Shown here in pieces: positions 7,854-15,640 of a DNA stretch of 28,916 nt. The position numbers and the translations under genes were made by a program. Positions within the stretch are counted from its first letter, which is position 1. Every line of letters starts with the position of its first letter. The DNA comes from Prolixibacteraceae bacterium (lineage in GTDB: Bacteria; Bacteroidota; Bacteroidia; Bacteroidales; Prolixibacteraceae): NCBI GenBank assembly GCA_023228025.1, contig JALOCD010000056.1, forward strand, positions 1-28,916. The letters run 5' to 3'. The notes beneath the pieces are model-generated. The model was not told the origin of the DNA. It saw only the letters and a list, made by a program, of their open reading frames with translations, and made no database searches.

Positions 7854-9212
7854 CTATTTTGAAGCGCCGATGGCAGATAAAATCCCTTTCAGGAATTGGT
7901 TATGGTCAAAATGTTCCTCGCCAAAACCCAGTCTGACTACCACCAGTTGTTTGGAAGGAATGATGAATACCCGCTGGCCTCTATGACCCTGGCATGCAAA
8001 CATATCTTGCGGGACATCCGGCAAATCCCCTGCGCGATTGAGCCAAAAAAACGCGCCGTATTTGCCATTCGCAGCCTTGGCCGAAGTTGTTGTGTAAGAC
8101 ACCCACCCCTTGGGTAAGATGCTATCTCCCTTCCATACACCATCTTGCAAATACAATTGACCAAATTTGGCCCAATCCCTGGCGGTTGCATATCCATAGG
8201 AGGAACCAACGAAATTTCCACTCGCATCCGTCTCCATAAGCAGGCTGGACATCCCAATTTTATTGGCAATTTCATGGTAAGGAAACGCAAAATACAACTG
8301 GTCATTCCCCAATGTTCTTCTGATAATACCTGAAACAATGTTGGTCGTACCGGAGGAATATTTGTATTCAAGATCCGGATCTTTCCCAAACGGTGATCCA
8401 ATAGCAAACTTGTAACAGTCTGGTTCCTTGTAGAGCATCGTGGTAACGTCAGAAAGGTCTCCATAATCTTCATTCCATTTCAAACCACTGCTCATGTGCA
8501 AAAGGTCATTTATTTTTATTTCCCGCCGCTTATCCTGAAGCCACTCTTCGACCGGCGCTGATGCCTGAACAGACAATTTTCCCTGCTTAACCAGTATCCC
8601 AACCATCGCATTTACAATGCTTTTGTTCATCGACCACCCCCAAAGCTTTGTGTCAGAAGTAATTGATTGCGCCCCCCAGTACTTTTCCGCAACCAGTTTG
8701 CCTTTGTAAATGACCACCACTGAGCAAGTTTTTTTTATTTTCGTTTCGGGTTCATCAAATGCCCAATCAACTGCATATTGAAGTTTTGTGGTATCTAATT
8801 CAGAAAAGAGGATGTCACTTTTACCATCCCCTTCCGGCCAGGGAGACCTCCACGAACGCGTTGTTGAAGTGTTGGTCTGCGAAGGGGTTTTCAATGGAGG
8901 AAGTGGTTCCTGTTCTGCCACCAAACAACAGCCAAGAACTTCGCGGTAGACCGCCTTTTGCTTGGCAAGTCCAAAAATGGTGGTTGTAACACTCTTCTCC
9001 TGATAATCAATCTTACTTCTGGTATATTTTACAATAGAATAATCCAAATCATTCTCTTTTACACTGTTTGCCTCACGACCTGCCACAAAGACCCCTGACG
9101 CCATACATTTTGCACCATACCCCGTGGCAATGCTCAATTTTGGATATTGTGAGGTACCGATGATGAGCAATGCGGTAACGATGAGTAGTGGAATCCAGAT
9201 ACTTCTTTTCAT
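7854..9212 (-). CDS. Membrane-anchored serine hydrolase, class C beta-lactamase / EstB family
   Basis: A 452-residue protein with an N-terminal signal anchor (about residues 4-20) and a roughly 130-residue leading region of unknown role. A beta-lactamase-fold domain (Pfam Beta-lactamase, class C/EstB/6-aminohexanoate-dimer-hydrolase type) fills the rest. The nucleophile motif SxxK is Ser194-Met-Asn-Lys197, inside the typical W-S-M-N-K-S context. The second motif Y-S-S is at 285-287, in place of the class C YxN. A GHRGQ near the C-terminus probably supplies the third motif. The leading region has several cysteines (Cys36, Cys95, Cys96). Substrate is not predictable; esterase, amidase or peptidase are all possible. 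It has its own promoter and is not part of the agu/atp run, being 53 nt from the aguA promoter. Confidence 0.85.
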   Translation of the reverse strand: MKRSIWIPLLIVTALLIIGTSQYPKLSIATGYGAKCMASGVFVAGREANSVKENDLDYSIVKYTRSKIDYQEKSVTTTIFGLAKQKAVYREVLGCCLVAEQEPLPPLKTPSQTNTSTTRSWRSPWPEGDGKSDILFSELDTTKLQYAVDWAFDEPETKIKKTCSVVVIYKGKLVAEKYWGAQSITSDTKLWGWSMNKSIVNAMVGILVKQGKLSVQASAPVEEWLQDKRREIKINDLLHMSSGLKWNEDYGDLSDVTTMLYKEPDCYKFAIGSPFGKDPDLEYKYSSGTTNIVSGIIRRTLGNDQLYFAFPYHEIANKIGMSSLLMETDASGNFVGSSYGYATARDWAKFGQLYLQDGVWKGDSILPKGWVSYTTTSAKAANGKYGAFFWLNRAGDLPDVPQDMFACQGHRGQRVFIIPSKQLVVVRLGFGEEHFDHNQFLKGILSAIGASK

Positions 9213-9258
9213 ATTAATTAAGAGTTTTTATGGTCAAAAGAGACTCACATGTGATACT

Positions 9259-9289
9259 CAAAGCTAATGAAAAATATGCTCTTTTGCAA
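9259..9289 (-). promoter_or_regulatory. Promoter of the serine hydrolase gene (-33 and -7 elements)
   Basis: On the minus strand TTGC (9286-9289) is followed after 19 nt by TAGCTTTG (9259-9266), a good match to the Bacteroidota TTTG-N19-TAnnTTTG promoter. The leader to the ATG at 9212 would be about 40 nt. Confidence 0.6.
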
Positions 9290-9352
9290 GCAAGCTGTAG
9301 CCTAATGTCTGACAATTTGCATCGGTTATGTTTCCCAATAAAATGGAATTTT

Positions 9353-9360
9353 TACCTTTG
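9353..9360 (+). promoter_or_regulatory. -7 promoter element of the GNAT-like gene
   Basis: TACCTTTG matches TAnnTTTG and lies 23 nt upstream of the ATG at 9384. The -33 position (about 9330) has only GTTTC, a weak match. The intergenic stretch 9213-9383 therefore holds two divergent promoters and nothing else that I can see. Confidence 0.5.
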
Positions 9361-9383
9361 ACCTGCAAACTAACCGGAAATAT

Positions 9384-10589
9384 ATGTCGTCCAAAGAAAA
9401 GTATGCAATTGTTGAAGTCACAGATTCTGCGCAAATAAGGGAATTTCATGAATTTCCGGCGAGACTGTACAAGAATGATAACAATTGGAGCAGACCTCTG
9501 GATGTTCAGGTTGATGAGATTTTTGATAAACAACACAACAAGCAACTCACCAAGGGGGATATCAAAAGATGGCTTTTAAAAGATTCAAATGGGCTAAGCC
9601 TGGGAAGGATCGCGGCATTTTATACAGTAGATTCCTTTACTAAATATGATATGCCCACGGGGGGAGTTGGCTTTTTTGATGCTGTCAACAACAAGGAAGT
9701 TGCAGAAAATCTGTTTAATGTGGCAAAGGAATGGTTGGAATCCAATCAACTTCGAGCGATGGATGGACCAATAAACCCGGGAATGCGGGATGCTTTCTGG
9801 GGATGTCTTGTGGATGGTTTTCATGAACCGGTCTTTCAAATGCCTTACAATTACCCCTATTACAAGGATTTGTATGAAGATTATGGATTTAAAAACTACT
9901 TTAACCAATACACCTATCAGCGAACTTTTGAGGACACCTCTGATCTTCATCCGGTAGTTCACAGGACCGCAAGCAGGATTTTGTCCAATCCTGATTACGA
10001 GTTTAAGCTGATTGAAAAGGGAAACACCCAATTTGCCCTTGATTTTAAAGTTATCTACAACCAGGCATGGAGCAAGTTCGCGGGAACAAATGATATTACC
10101 GACCAGGAGGCCTTGTCATTACTCAAATCTATGGAGCCAATGATGGATGAAAGGCTTATCATCTATGGTTATCACAAGGGAGAGCCCATTGCCTTTTTCA
10201 TCATGATGCCGGATATTGGTCAAATCACAAAGAAGTTTAATGGTAAGTTCAATTGGTTCAATAAGCTGCGATTCTTTTGGGAACTTAGGATACTCCATCG
10301 TGTCGACCGGGTAATTGGTCGTATCTTTGGGGTAATTCCCTCTTTTCAGAACAAAGGTGTAGAGGGGGCGTTGGTCCTGTTTTTTCAGAAACAGATACTT
10401 AAGCCGACTTTTAAGTACAAAACCTTTGAGCTGAACTGGATTGGAGATTTTAATCCTGTCATGATGAAAGTGGCATCATTCATCGGTGGCACGATCTATA
10501 AAACACACGTAACCTATCGATATTTGTTTGATAGGAATGCTGAATTTAAAAGGGCTCCAGTCGTCAATCAAACTGGAAATACAATGTAA
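9384..10589 (+). CDS. GNAT-like N-acetyltransferase-fold protein (YghO-like)
   Basis: A 401-residue protein without signal peptide. The C-terminal half contains a segment resembling the GNAT acetyl-CoA-binding motif, GVIPSFQNKGVEGALVLFFQ (about 314-333), in which Q-x-x-G-x-x-G/A replaces the canonical pattern. The N-terminal part has the W-x-P-x-D stretch (NNWSRPLDVQVDEIFD) and the GPINPGMRDAFWGCLVDGF block seen in the long YghO-like group found in many Bacteroidota. Substrate is unknown. The downstream kinase begins 23 nt after the stop, so the two may share a transcript. Assignment to the GNAT superfamily is fairly safe; function is not assigned. Confidence 0.65.
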   Translation: MSSKEKYAIVEVTDSAQIREFHEFPARLYKNDNNWSRPLDVQVDEIFDKQHNKQLTKGDIKRWLLKDSNGLSLGRIAAFYTVDSFTKYDMPTGGVGFFDAVNNKEVAENLFNVAKEWLESNQLRAMDGPINPGMRDAFWGCLVDGFHEPVFQMPYNYPYYKDLYEDYGFKNYFNQYTYQRTFEDTSDLHPVVHRTASRILSNPDYEFKLIEKGNTQFALDFKVIYNQAWSKFAGTNDITDQEALSLLKSMEPMMDERLIIYGYHKGEPIAFFIMMPDIGQITKKFNGKFNWFNKLRFFWELRILHRVDRVIGRIFGVIPSFQNKGVEGALVLFFQKQILKPTFKYKTFELNWIGDFNPVMMKVASFIGGTIYKTHVTYRYLFDRNAEFKRAPVVNQTGNTM

Positions 10590-10612
10590 TTAAACCTTTG
10601 GGGGGCTTTAAA

Positions 10613-11557
10613 ATGCTATTGCAATTTGCGCTCATTCTGGCAATGATATTGCAGATCTTTGCTGCCATTCTTTCTATCAGGCTTACAAGGGTAACCAAAT
10701 ACAATTTGTCCTGGATGTTGATCAGCATGGGTTTTGTCATTTTGGCCATCCGCAGGTTTATCGAATACATTCCCCTGGTTTCGGACGCAGTTGTCAACAG
10801 GCAAATCTTTATTTGGCTGGGGATCATAGCATCTCTTTTCTTTGCGATAGGACTGGTTCTTATACAGAAAATCTTTCGTTATATGAAAAGGGTCGAAGAG
10901 GAGAAAAGAGCGTTGGAAAAACAGTTGCTCCATGCAATTATCCAGGCTGAAGAGAACGAAAGAAAGCGTTTTGCAAACGATTTACACGATGGGCTCGGCC
11001 CGATTCTCGCTACAGTCAAAATGTCACTTACAACCATAGGACGAAGAGACGATGACGATACCTCGAAGATGATACTTCGTAATGCGGATGCGGCAATAGA
11101 TGAGGCAATTAAGAGCATCCGGGAAATCTCTAATCATCTTAGCCCACATATCCTTAATAATTTCGGATTGACCAAAGCAATTCGTAATTTTATCAATAAA
11201 ATTAACCTGACGGATGCTATTCAAATTGATTTTTCGTCCAATATTCACGACCAAAGATTTGAAAATGATGTTGAAGTAGTGATCTATCGCGTAATTTGTG
11301 AAATGGTCACCAATACGATCAAACATGCCAAAGCCAATACCGTTGAAATTACCCTTGTTTCAGTAGGTGGCCGTTTGCATGGTACTTATCATGATGATGG
11401 ACTTGGCTTTAACCAGCCAGATTCGGCAAAAAATCCAACCGGTATGGGTTTTTCCAACATTTTGAGCAGAATAACCTCCCTCAATGGTACATTTGAATAC
11501 AATTCGGAAAGTGGAAAGGGCTTTGCGGCAGCGTTTTCAATTCCAATCGACTCATGA
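10613..11557 (+). CDS. Two-component sensor histidine kinase, NarL-partner (HisKA_3) type
   Basis: A 314-residue membrane sensor. A TTG in frame at 10598 is possible, but the ATG at 10613 has a GGGGGG Shine-Dalgarno-like run 7 nt upstream (10600-10605), unusual for this phylum, and decides the start. Three hydrophobic helices (about 3-22, 34-50 and 66-87) lead into a short coiled coil (90-110). The HisKA_3 box NERKRFANDLHDGLGP follows, with phospho-acceptor His125. The HATPase_c domain has the N-box EMVTNTIKHAKA and the G-box DDGLGF. There is no large extracytoplasmic sensor domain, so the signal is probably sensed within the membrane or by a partner. The response regulator follows 80 nt downstream. 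Confidence 0.9.
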   Translation: MLLQFALILAMILQIFAAILSIRLTRVTKYNLSWMLISMGFVILAIRRFIEYIPLVSDAVVNRQIFIWLGIIASLFFAIGLVLIQKIFRYMKRVEEEKRALEKQLLHAIIQAEENERKRFANDLHDGLGPILATVKMSLTTIGRRDDDDTSKMILRNADAAIDEAIKSIREISNHLSPHILNNFGLTKAIRNFINKINLTDAIQIDFSSNIHDQRFENDVEVVIYRVICEMVTNTIKHAKANTVEITLVSVGGRLHGTYHDDGLGFNQPDSAKNPTGMGFSNILSRITSLNGTFEYNSESGKGFAAAFSIPIDS

Positions 11558-11637
11558 GTCCATTGTCAACAACAAATAAAAGTTTTATTCTTGCCTCCAA
11601 ACATAAAAACCAAGGTTAGATAATTTCATATTTTATC

Positions 11638-12273
11638 ATGAGAATCCTACTAGTTGATGATCATAACCTTTTCCGAAATGGGCTTAAGATGCTGATTGAT
11701 ACCATACCTGGATATCGGGTGGCGGGAGAAGCATCCAATGGAAAGGAATTTCTGGAGATGATATTGAAAGAAAAGTATGATATCATTATGCTGGATATCG
11801 AGATGCCCGAACTCAATGGCATAGAAGCCGCAAAAATTGCCATTCAAATGGACAAAAGCTTGAAAATTATCACTTTGACCATGTATGGTGAAGAAGAATA
11901 TTTTGACCAGATGGTTAAAGCCGGAGTAAAAGGATTTCTTTTAAAAAACTCAGATATTCAAGAAGTTAAAACTGCTATTGATGTGGTATACCTGGGTGGA
12001 ACCTACTATTCGCAGGAACTGATGCAGAATATGCTCAAAAATTTAAAGCAGGTAAATGTGTCCAAAACGAATACTTTAGAATTTTCCGCTCGTGAATCAG
12101 AAATTCTCCATTTGATTTGTGAAGGCTGTTCTAACCAGATTATAGGTGAAAAACTATTTATCAGCAAACGGACTGTCGAAAAACACCGAGCCAACCTGCT
12201 GTTCAAAACAAACAGCAAAAATACCGCTGATTTGGTTATATATGCGATTAAAAATCATATTGTTACATTATAA
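11638..12273 (+). CDS. Response regulator, NarL/LuxR family
   Basis: A 211-residue regulator. The receiver domain (1-120) has the acidic pair Asp7-Asp8, phospho-acceptor Asp53 in MLDIEMPE, a Thr near 80 (IITLTMYGEE) and the conserved Lys in GFLLKNS. The C-terminal LuxR-type helix-turn-helix (about 140-205) has FSARESEILHLICEG and ISKRTVEKHRANLL, the recognition helix region. It pairs with the upstream kinase. The next gene downstream, 129 nt away on the same strand, is the first hdr-like gene, so the Hdr locus is a plausible target; that is an inference from position only. Confidence 0.92.
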   Translation: MRILLVDDHNLFRNGLKMLIDTIPGYRVAGEASNGKEFLEMILKEKYDIIMLDIEMPELNGIEAAKIAIQMDKSLKIITLTMYGEEEYFDQMVKAGVKGFLLKNSDIQEVKTAIDVVYLGGTYYSQELMQNMLKNLKQVNVSKTNTLEFSARESEILHLICEGCSNQIIGEKLFISKRTVEKHRANLLFKTNSKNTADLVIYAIKNHIVTL

Positions 12274-12352
12274 CAGTTTGCTTATTCCCTTTAAGTATTT
12301 ATACCCATCAGTTTTTAGGGTTACTACCCATTCACACAGCTCTATTACAGCG

Positions 12353-12360
12353 TAAATTTG
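12353..12360 (+). promoter_or_regulatory. Candidate -7 promoter element of the hdr-like locus
   Basis: TAAATTTG matches TAnnTTTG and lies 42 nt upstream of the ATG at 12403. No good -33 TTTG is visible at N19, so the promoter may need an activator. It would give the five-gene cluster its own transcript, separate from the two-component genes. Confidence 0.4.
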
Positions 12361-12402
12361 ATGTTTGACAATTGATCCAAACACTCAGTTTATTTTGTCC
12401 AA

Positions 12403-13110
12403 ATGGGAAGATTATATGAACGGTTGTGTGAAGACTTGCGTTGCTTGGAAGGACTGAAATCTTGCATGAATTGTGGCGTATGTACCGCTATTTGTCCTTC
12501 CGCAGAATTTTATCGTTACGATCCCCGCAAAATATGTGATACAGTACAACGTGCTGATGATGAGTCAATAGAACAACTGCTCAAAAGCGATACCATCTGG
12601 TATTGCGGTGAGTGTATGTCGTGCAAGACCCGTTGTCCACGAGGAAATACCCCGGGATTACTGATCATGGCGCTCAGAAAATTATCCCAGGAGATGGGGT
12701 ATTTTACGGATTCGGAAAAAGGGCGGCAGCAGTTTGCGATCCGACGCGTTATCGGGGACTCAATTCTTACCACCGGCTATTGCATGCGACCAATTCTGGT
12801 AAACCCAGCGAATCATCCTGAGCAAGGTCCTGTATGGGAATGGGTTTACAACAATTTACCTGAAGTAATGGATAAGGTTGGGGCCAACTATCTGAAAGAT
12901 GGGCCGGGAGCATTGAGACGAATAGCGCCGGAAGTTCTATCCGAAATCAATCAAATATTTCAAGTCACGGGAGGGCAGGATTTTTTTCAGCTCATTGAAG
13001 AATTTTCAAAAGATAAAGCGGATGAAATGTGCCTGGATGCCGGAGAGCTAGGAGGTGACAATGCCTATTTTTCTGAAGTATATACTAAAAATAGTGGAAA
13101 CCACCACTAA
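12403..13110 (+). CDS. Heterodisulfide-reductase-like iron-sulfur subunit C (HdrC1)
   Basis: A 235-residue cytoplasmic protein with two classic [4Fe-4S] motifs: Cys21-x2-Cys24-x2-Cys27-x3-Cys31-Pro and Cys68-x2-Cys71-x2-Cys74-x3-Cys78-Pro. This is the HdrC signature: an electron wire between the flavin subunit and the CCG-type catalytic subunit. The C-terminal 150 residues have no motif that I recognise. At about 235 residues it resembles the C1 subunit of sulfur-oxidation sHdr complexes more than a minimal ferredoxin. The HdrB-like gene starts 3 nt after its stop, so translational coupling is likely. Confidence 0.85.
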   Translation: MGRLYERLCEDLRCLEGLKSCMNCGVCTAICPSAEFYRYDPRKICDTVQRADDESIEQLLKSDTIWYCGECMSCKTRCPRGNTPGLLIMALRKLSQEMGYFTDSEKGRQQFAIRRVIGDSILTTGYCMRPILVNPANHPEQGPVWEWVYNNLPEVMDKVGANYLKDGPGALRRIAPEVLSEINQIFQVTGGQDFFQLIEEFSKDKADEMCLDAGELGGDNAYFSEVYTKNSGNHH

Positions 13111-13113
13111 TTT

Positions 13114-14181
13114 ATGGAACAAGAAGGGAAAAAACGAATCTGGAGCGAATACCAGAAAGAGATTGCGGACGATCATTACTTCTACGTTAGAAGCTGCATC
13201 CGTCAAACCTTTTTCCCTGGTTCGGAAACAACTTTTCTTAAAATTCTGAGGGACGATCTTTCCAGGGACGTTTTCGAGGATGCAAGGCACACAACCTGTA
13301 CCGGTATTGGTTATCACACGGATATTGTGCCGTTTGAAACCATCATGACCATCGCCGCACGCCACTTTGCACTGATGACAGAGGCTGGCTATGTTAATTT
13401 CGTCCCATCCTGCGTAACCTCTTTTGGAATCTATACGGAGATTCTGGATACCTGGAAACATTTCCCTGAAATGGAGGCGAAGGCCAGGGATTATTTGTGG
13501 ACCGCTACCCGTCGTGAATTCAAAATACCTGATAATCTATCACATACATCAGATATCATTTACAGGTTCAGAAATGAGTTGGCGGAATTATCCGGACATC
13601 GTTTGGTCAATAAAAACGATGGCAAACCATTGAAAGTGGTCGAACACATAGGATGCCACTACGCCAAAATGTTTCCCAAATGCGGTGTTGGCGGCGCCGA
13701 GTTCCCTGCAGTTTTAAGTGGGATGGTAGAGGCATGGGGAGGTGAAGTGATCGATTATCCGGAGCGGAGGCATTGTTGCGGCTTTGGCTTCCGGCAGTAT
13801 CTTATCAAAGCCAACCGTGGGTACTCCCTGTCCAACTCAAAAAAGAAATTTGAATCCATGCAACCTTATCAACCCGATTTTATTGTGGCCAACTGTCCCG
13901 GTTGTGCCATGTTCCTGGACCGCTGGCAATATACGATTGCCGAAATGGAGGGGATTACCTACGATAAATCGGGCAAAGGAATTCCTGTATTAACTTACGA
14001 AGAGCTGGCTGGTTTGATCATGGGGTATGACCCATGGGTGATGGGTATGCAAATGCACCAAATATCGGTCGAACCGTTGCTTGATAAAATAGGAATAGTT
14101 TACAATAAAAAAGACAAGTACTTAGGGTCCAAAGGACAGTATATTGGGGTACCACAACCACCTCATTTTCTCCTGCAATAA
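13114..14181 (+). CDS. Heterodisulfide-reductase-like subunit B (HdrB1, CCG-domain protein)
   Basis: A 355-residue cytoplasmic protein with the CCG-domain architecture of HdrB, the subunit that carries non-cubane Fe-S clusters for disulfide chemistry. The second CCG motif is complete: Cys181-x39-Cys221-Cys222-Gly-x38-Cys261-x2-Cys264 (contexts HIGCHYAK, HCCGFG and NCPGCAMF). The first is degenerate: Cys28, then Cys62-Thr-Gly instead of Cys-Cys-Gly, and Cys100-x2-Ser103 instead of Cys-x2-Cys. So at most one standard non-cubane cluster is expected. An extra C-terminal tail (about 300-355) follows. It is coupled to the HdrC1 gene (3-nt gap); 85 nt separate it from the HdrA-like gene. Confidence 0.85.
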   Translation: MEQEGKKRIWSEYQKEIADDHYFYVRSCIRQTFFPGSETTFLKILRDDLSRDVFEDARHTTCTGIGYHTDIVPFETIMTIAARHFALMTEAGYVNFVPSCVTSFGIYTEILDTWKHFPEMEAKARDYLWTATRREFKIPDNLSHTSDIIYRFRNELAELSGHRLVNKNDGKPLKVVEHIGCHYAKMFPKCGVGGAEFPAVLSGMVEAWGGEVIDYPERRHCCGFGFRQYLIKANRGYSLSNSKKKFESMQPYQPDFIVANCPGCAMFLDRWQYTIAEMEGITYDKSGKGIPVLTYEELAGLIMGYDPWVMGMQMHQISVEPLLDKIGIVYNKKDKYLGSKGQYIGVPQPPHFLLQ

Positions 14182-14266
14182 GCATGTCTGTGCGGTGTTT
14201 CTATTGTGAAATGCCAATTAAAGTTTTATTATACGTCTGAAAATAAGTAGTTTAAATATATATCAA

Positions 14267-15301
14267 ATGAACAAAACAATTGTGATCGTCGGTGGCGGAC
14301 CTGCAGGCCTGGAGGCGGCAGCGGCTTTGGGCTCATCACCGCACCATGTTTTGATTCTTGAAAAAGAGCATAATACCGGAGGAAAATTAAAAAACTGGCA
14401 TCACCTCTTTCCAAACTTTGCCGACGCCTCAGAGATACTTAAATCGCTCGAAAAGAGTTTACCTTTAAACAATTCGGAGATAAAATATGATTGTGATGTC
14501 TTTAAAATGGAGCAAATGGATGGCAATCTGCTCGTTTCATTGAAAAGCGGGGAGAAAATCAAAGCTGATGCGGTGTTACTGGCTACCGGATTTGATCTGT
14601 TTGATGCATACAAAAAAGAGGAATATGGACATGGCATCTATAAAAATGTAATTACCTCATCCGAATTGGAAGGAATGTTTGTGAATAATTCATTTCCGGA
14701 CCAGTTGAAAGATGGGTTGCCTAAAAAGATTGCGATGGTCCACTGTGTCGGATCACGCGATAAAAAAGCAGGAAACATGCACTGTTCCAAGTTGTGTTGT
14801 ATCACCGGTGTAAAGCAGGCCATTGAACTTCGTAAATACCTGTCTAAAAGCAGTGTATACAATTTTTATATGGATCTTAGAATGTATGGTCAGCATTTTG
14901 AAGAGCTGTATCAGGAGGCGCAGGAGGATTATGGCGTAAATTTTATCAGAGGAAGGGTTTCGGAAATAGCCGAAATTTCGGATGGAAAACTACAGGTGAA
15001 GGCCGAAGATACCTTGTCAGGCAGACCGATGAAGATGATTTTCGATTTGGTCGTACTGCTGATTGGGATGACCCCTGCCACAAGTGCCGCATCCATTGCG
15101 CAGTCATTGGCTCTTCCGAAGTCCGGTTCGGGTTTTCTGGCGCCTGTTCATCAACACATTTCCGCCAACGAAACTTGCATTCCCGGACTGTTTTTGGCCG
15201 GGACGTGTCGTGAACCTCTCTCTTTGCAGGAATCGATCACAGATGCCAGGGCGGCAGCGTTAAAAATAATAGAATGGCTAAAACTGAAAGATAATCATTG
15301 A
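14267..15301 (+). CDS. Short HdrA-like FAD-dependent oxidoreductase
   Basis: A 344-residue flavoprotein with the N-terminal dinucleotide fold GGGPAGLEAA (9-18, FAD binding), the LLATGFD segment, and the HdrA cluster signature Cys160-Val-Gly-Ser-Arg ... Cys173-Ser-Lys-Leu-Cys177-Cys178. The C-terminal part (GLFLAGTCREPLSLQESITDA) closes the FAD site. It lacks the N-terminal iron-sulfur domain, the thioredoxin-reductase-like insertions and the C-terminal ferredoxin of the roughly 650-residue methanogen HdrA, which bifurcates electrons. In size it matches the HdrA of sHdr complexes. Likely role: the flavin hub passing electrons between the flanking C/B pairs. The next gene starts 3 nt after the stop. 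Confidence 0.85.
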   Translation: MNKTIVIVGGGPAGLEAAAALGSSPHHVLILEKEHNTGGKLKNWHHLFPNFADASEILKSLEKSLPLNNSEIKYDCDVFKMEQMDGNLLVSLKSGEKIKADAVLLATGFDLFDAYKKEEYGHGIYKNVITSSELEGMFVNNSFPDQLKDGLPKKIAMVHCVGSRDKKAGNMHCSKLCCITGVKQAIELRKYLSKSSVYNFYMDLRMYGQHFEELYQEAQEDYGVNFIRGRVSEIAEISDGKLQVKAEDTLSGRPMKMIFDLVVLLIGMTPATSAASIAQSLALPKSGSGFLAPVHQHISANETCIPGLFLAGTCREPLSLQESITDARAAALKIIEWLKLKDNH

Positions 15302-15304
15302 AAG

Positions 15305-15640
15305 ATGAGCGAATGGGGCTTTACAGTAATTCAGACCAACCAATCGGATATGGATCAAATGGATCGCGGACTGATTGCAAAGATTGGAAATGCAGAACCT
15401 TCCATCTTCTGGTGTATCGGTTGCGGCAGTTGTTCAGCTACCTGTACAGCGGCACAATTCAACAATTTTAGTCCGAGAAGGATCATACAGGCTATTCGGT
15501 CCGGTCAGGTCAAAGATATAATGGGTGAGGTCAACAAATGCCTGTTGTGCGGCAAATGTCAATTGGTATGTCCGCGTCATGTGAATACCCGGAATATATT
15601 GCTTAATGTAAAACAAATCATGGGACAAGATGCGATTTGA
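15305..15640 (+). CDS. Heterodisulfide-reductase-like subunit C (HdrC2)
   Basis: A 111-residue ferredoxin-like protein with two [4Fe-4S] motifs: Cys37-x2-Cys40-x2-Cys43-x3-Cys47 (WCIGCGSCSATC) and Cys79-x2-Cys82-x2-Cys85-x3-Cys89-Pro (KCLLCGKCQLVCP). It is a minimal HdrC without the long tail of the first C subunit. The reading frame overlaps the following membrane subunit by 11 nt (15630-15640), strong evidence that the two are translated together. Likely role: electron transfer between the HdrA-like flavoprotein and the membrane-bound B2 subunit. Confidence 0.85.
   Translation: MSEWGFTVIQTNQSDMDQMDRGLIAKIGNAEPSIFWCIGCGSCSATCTAAQFNNFSPRRIIQAIRSGQVKDIMGEVNKCLLCGKCQLVCPRHVNTRNILLNVKQIMGQDAI

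Noticed and set aside
7937..8473. A 178-residue open frame on the minus strand inside the serine hydrolase gene.
   Set aside because: It is an out-of-frame shadow of the hydrolase, whose own frame shows SxxK and the other family motifs throughout.
12261..12275. TGTTA-N5-TAACA inverted repeat at the end of the response regulator gene.
   Set aside because: It overlaps the stop codon, arms are only 5 bp and AT-rich, and it is about 130 nt from the hdr start; chance is likely. One half resembles the TGTTACA half of the Crp-type operator but the other does not.
12362..12383. TGTTTG-N10-CAAACA inverted repeat between the candidate hdr promoter and the HdrC1 start.
   Set aside because: Six-bp arms in AT-rich DNA are weak evidence for an operator, and there is no second copy to compare.
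14182..14266. The 85-nt gap before the HdrA-like gene as a hidden small gene.
   Set aside because: No open frame of useful length is present on either strand; it is AT-rich leader sequence. The small gene of sHdr loci lies between A and C2, where here only 3 nt are found.
15630..15640. The HdrC2/membrane-subunit overlap as a programmed frameshift that would fuse the two.
   Set aside because: There is no slippery heptamer in the overlap, and the second frame has its own ATG at 15630; ordinary translational coupling explains it.
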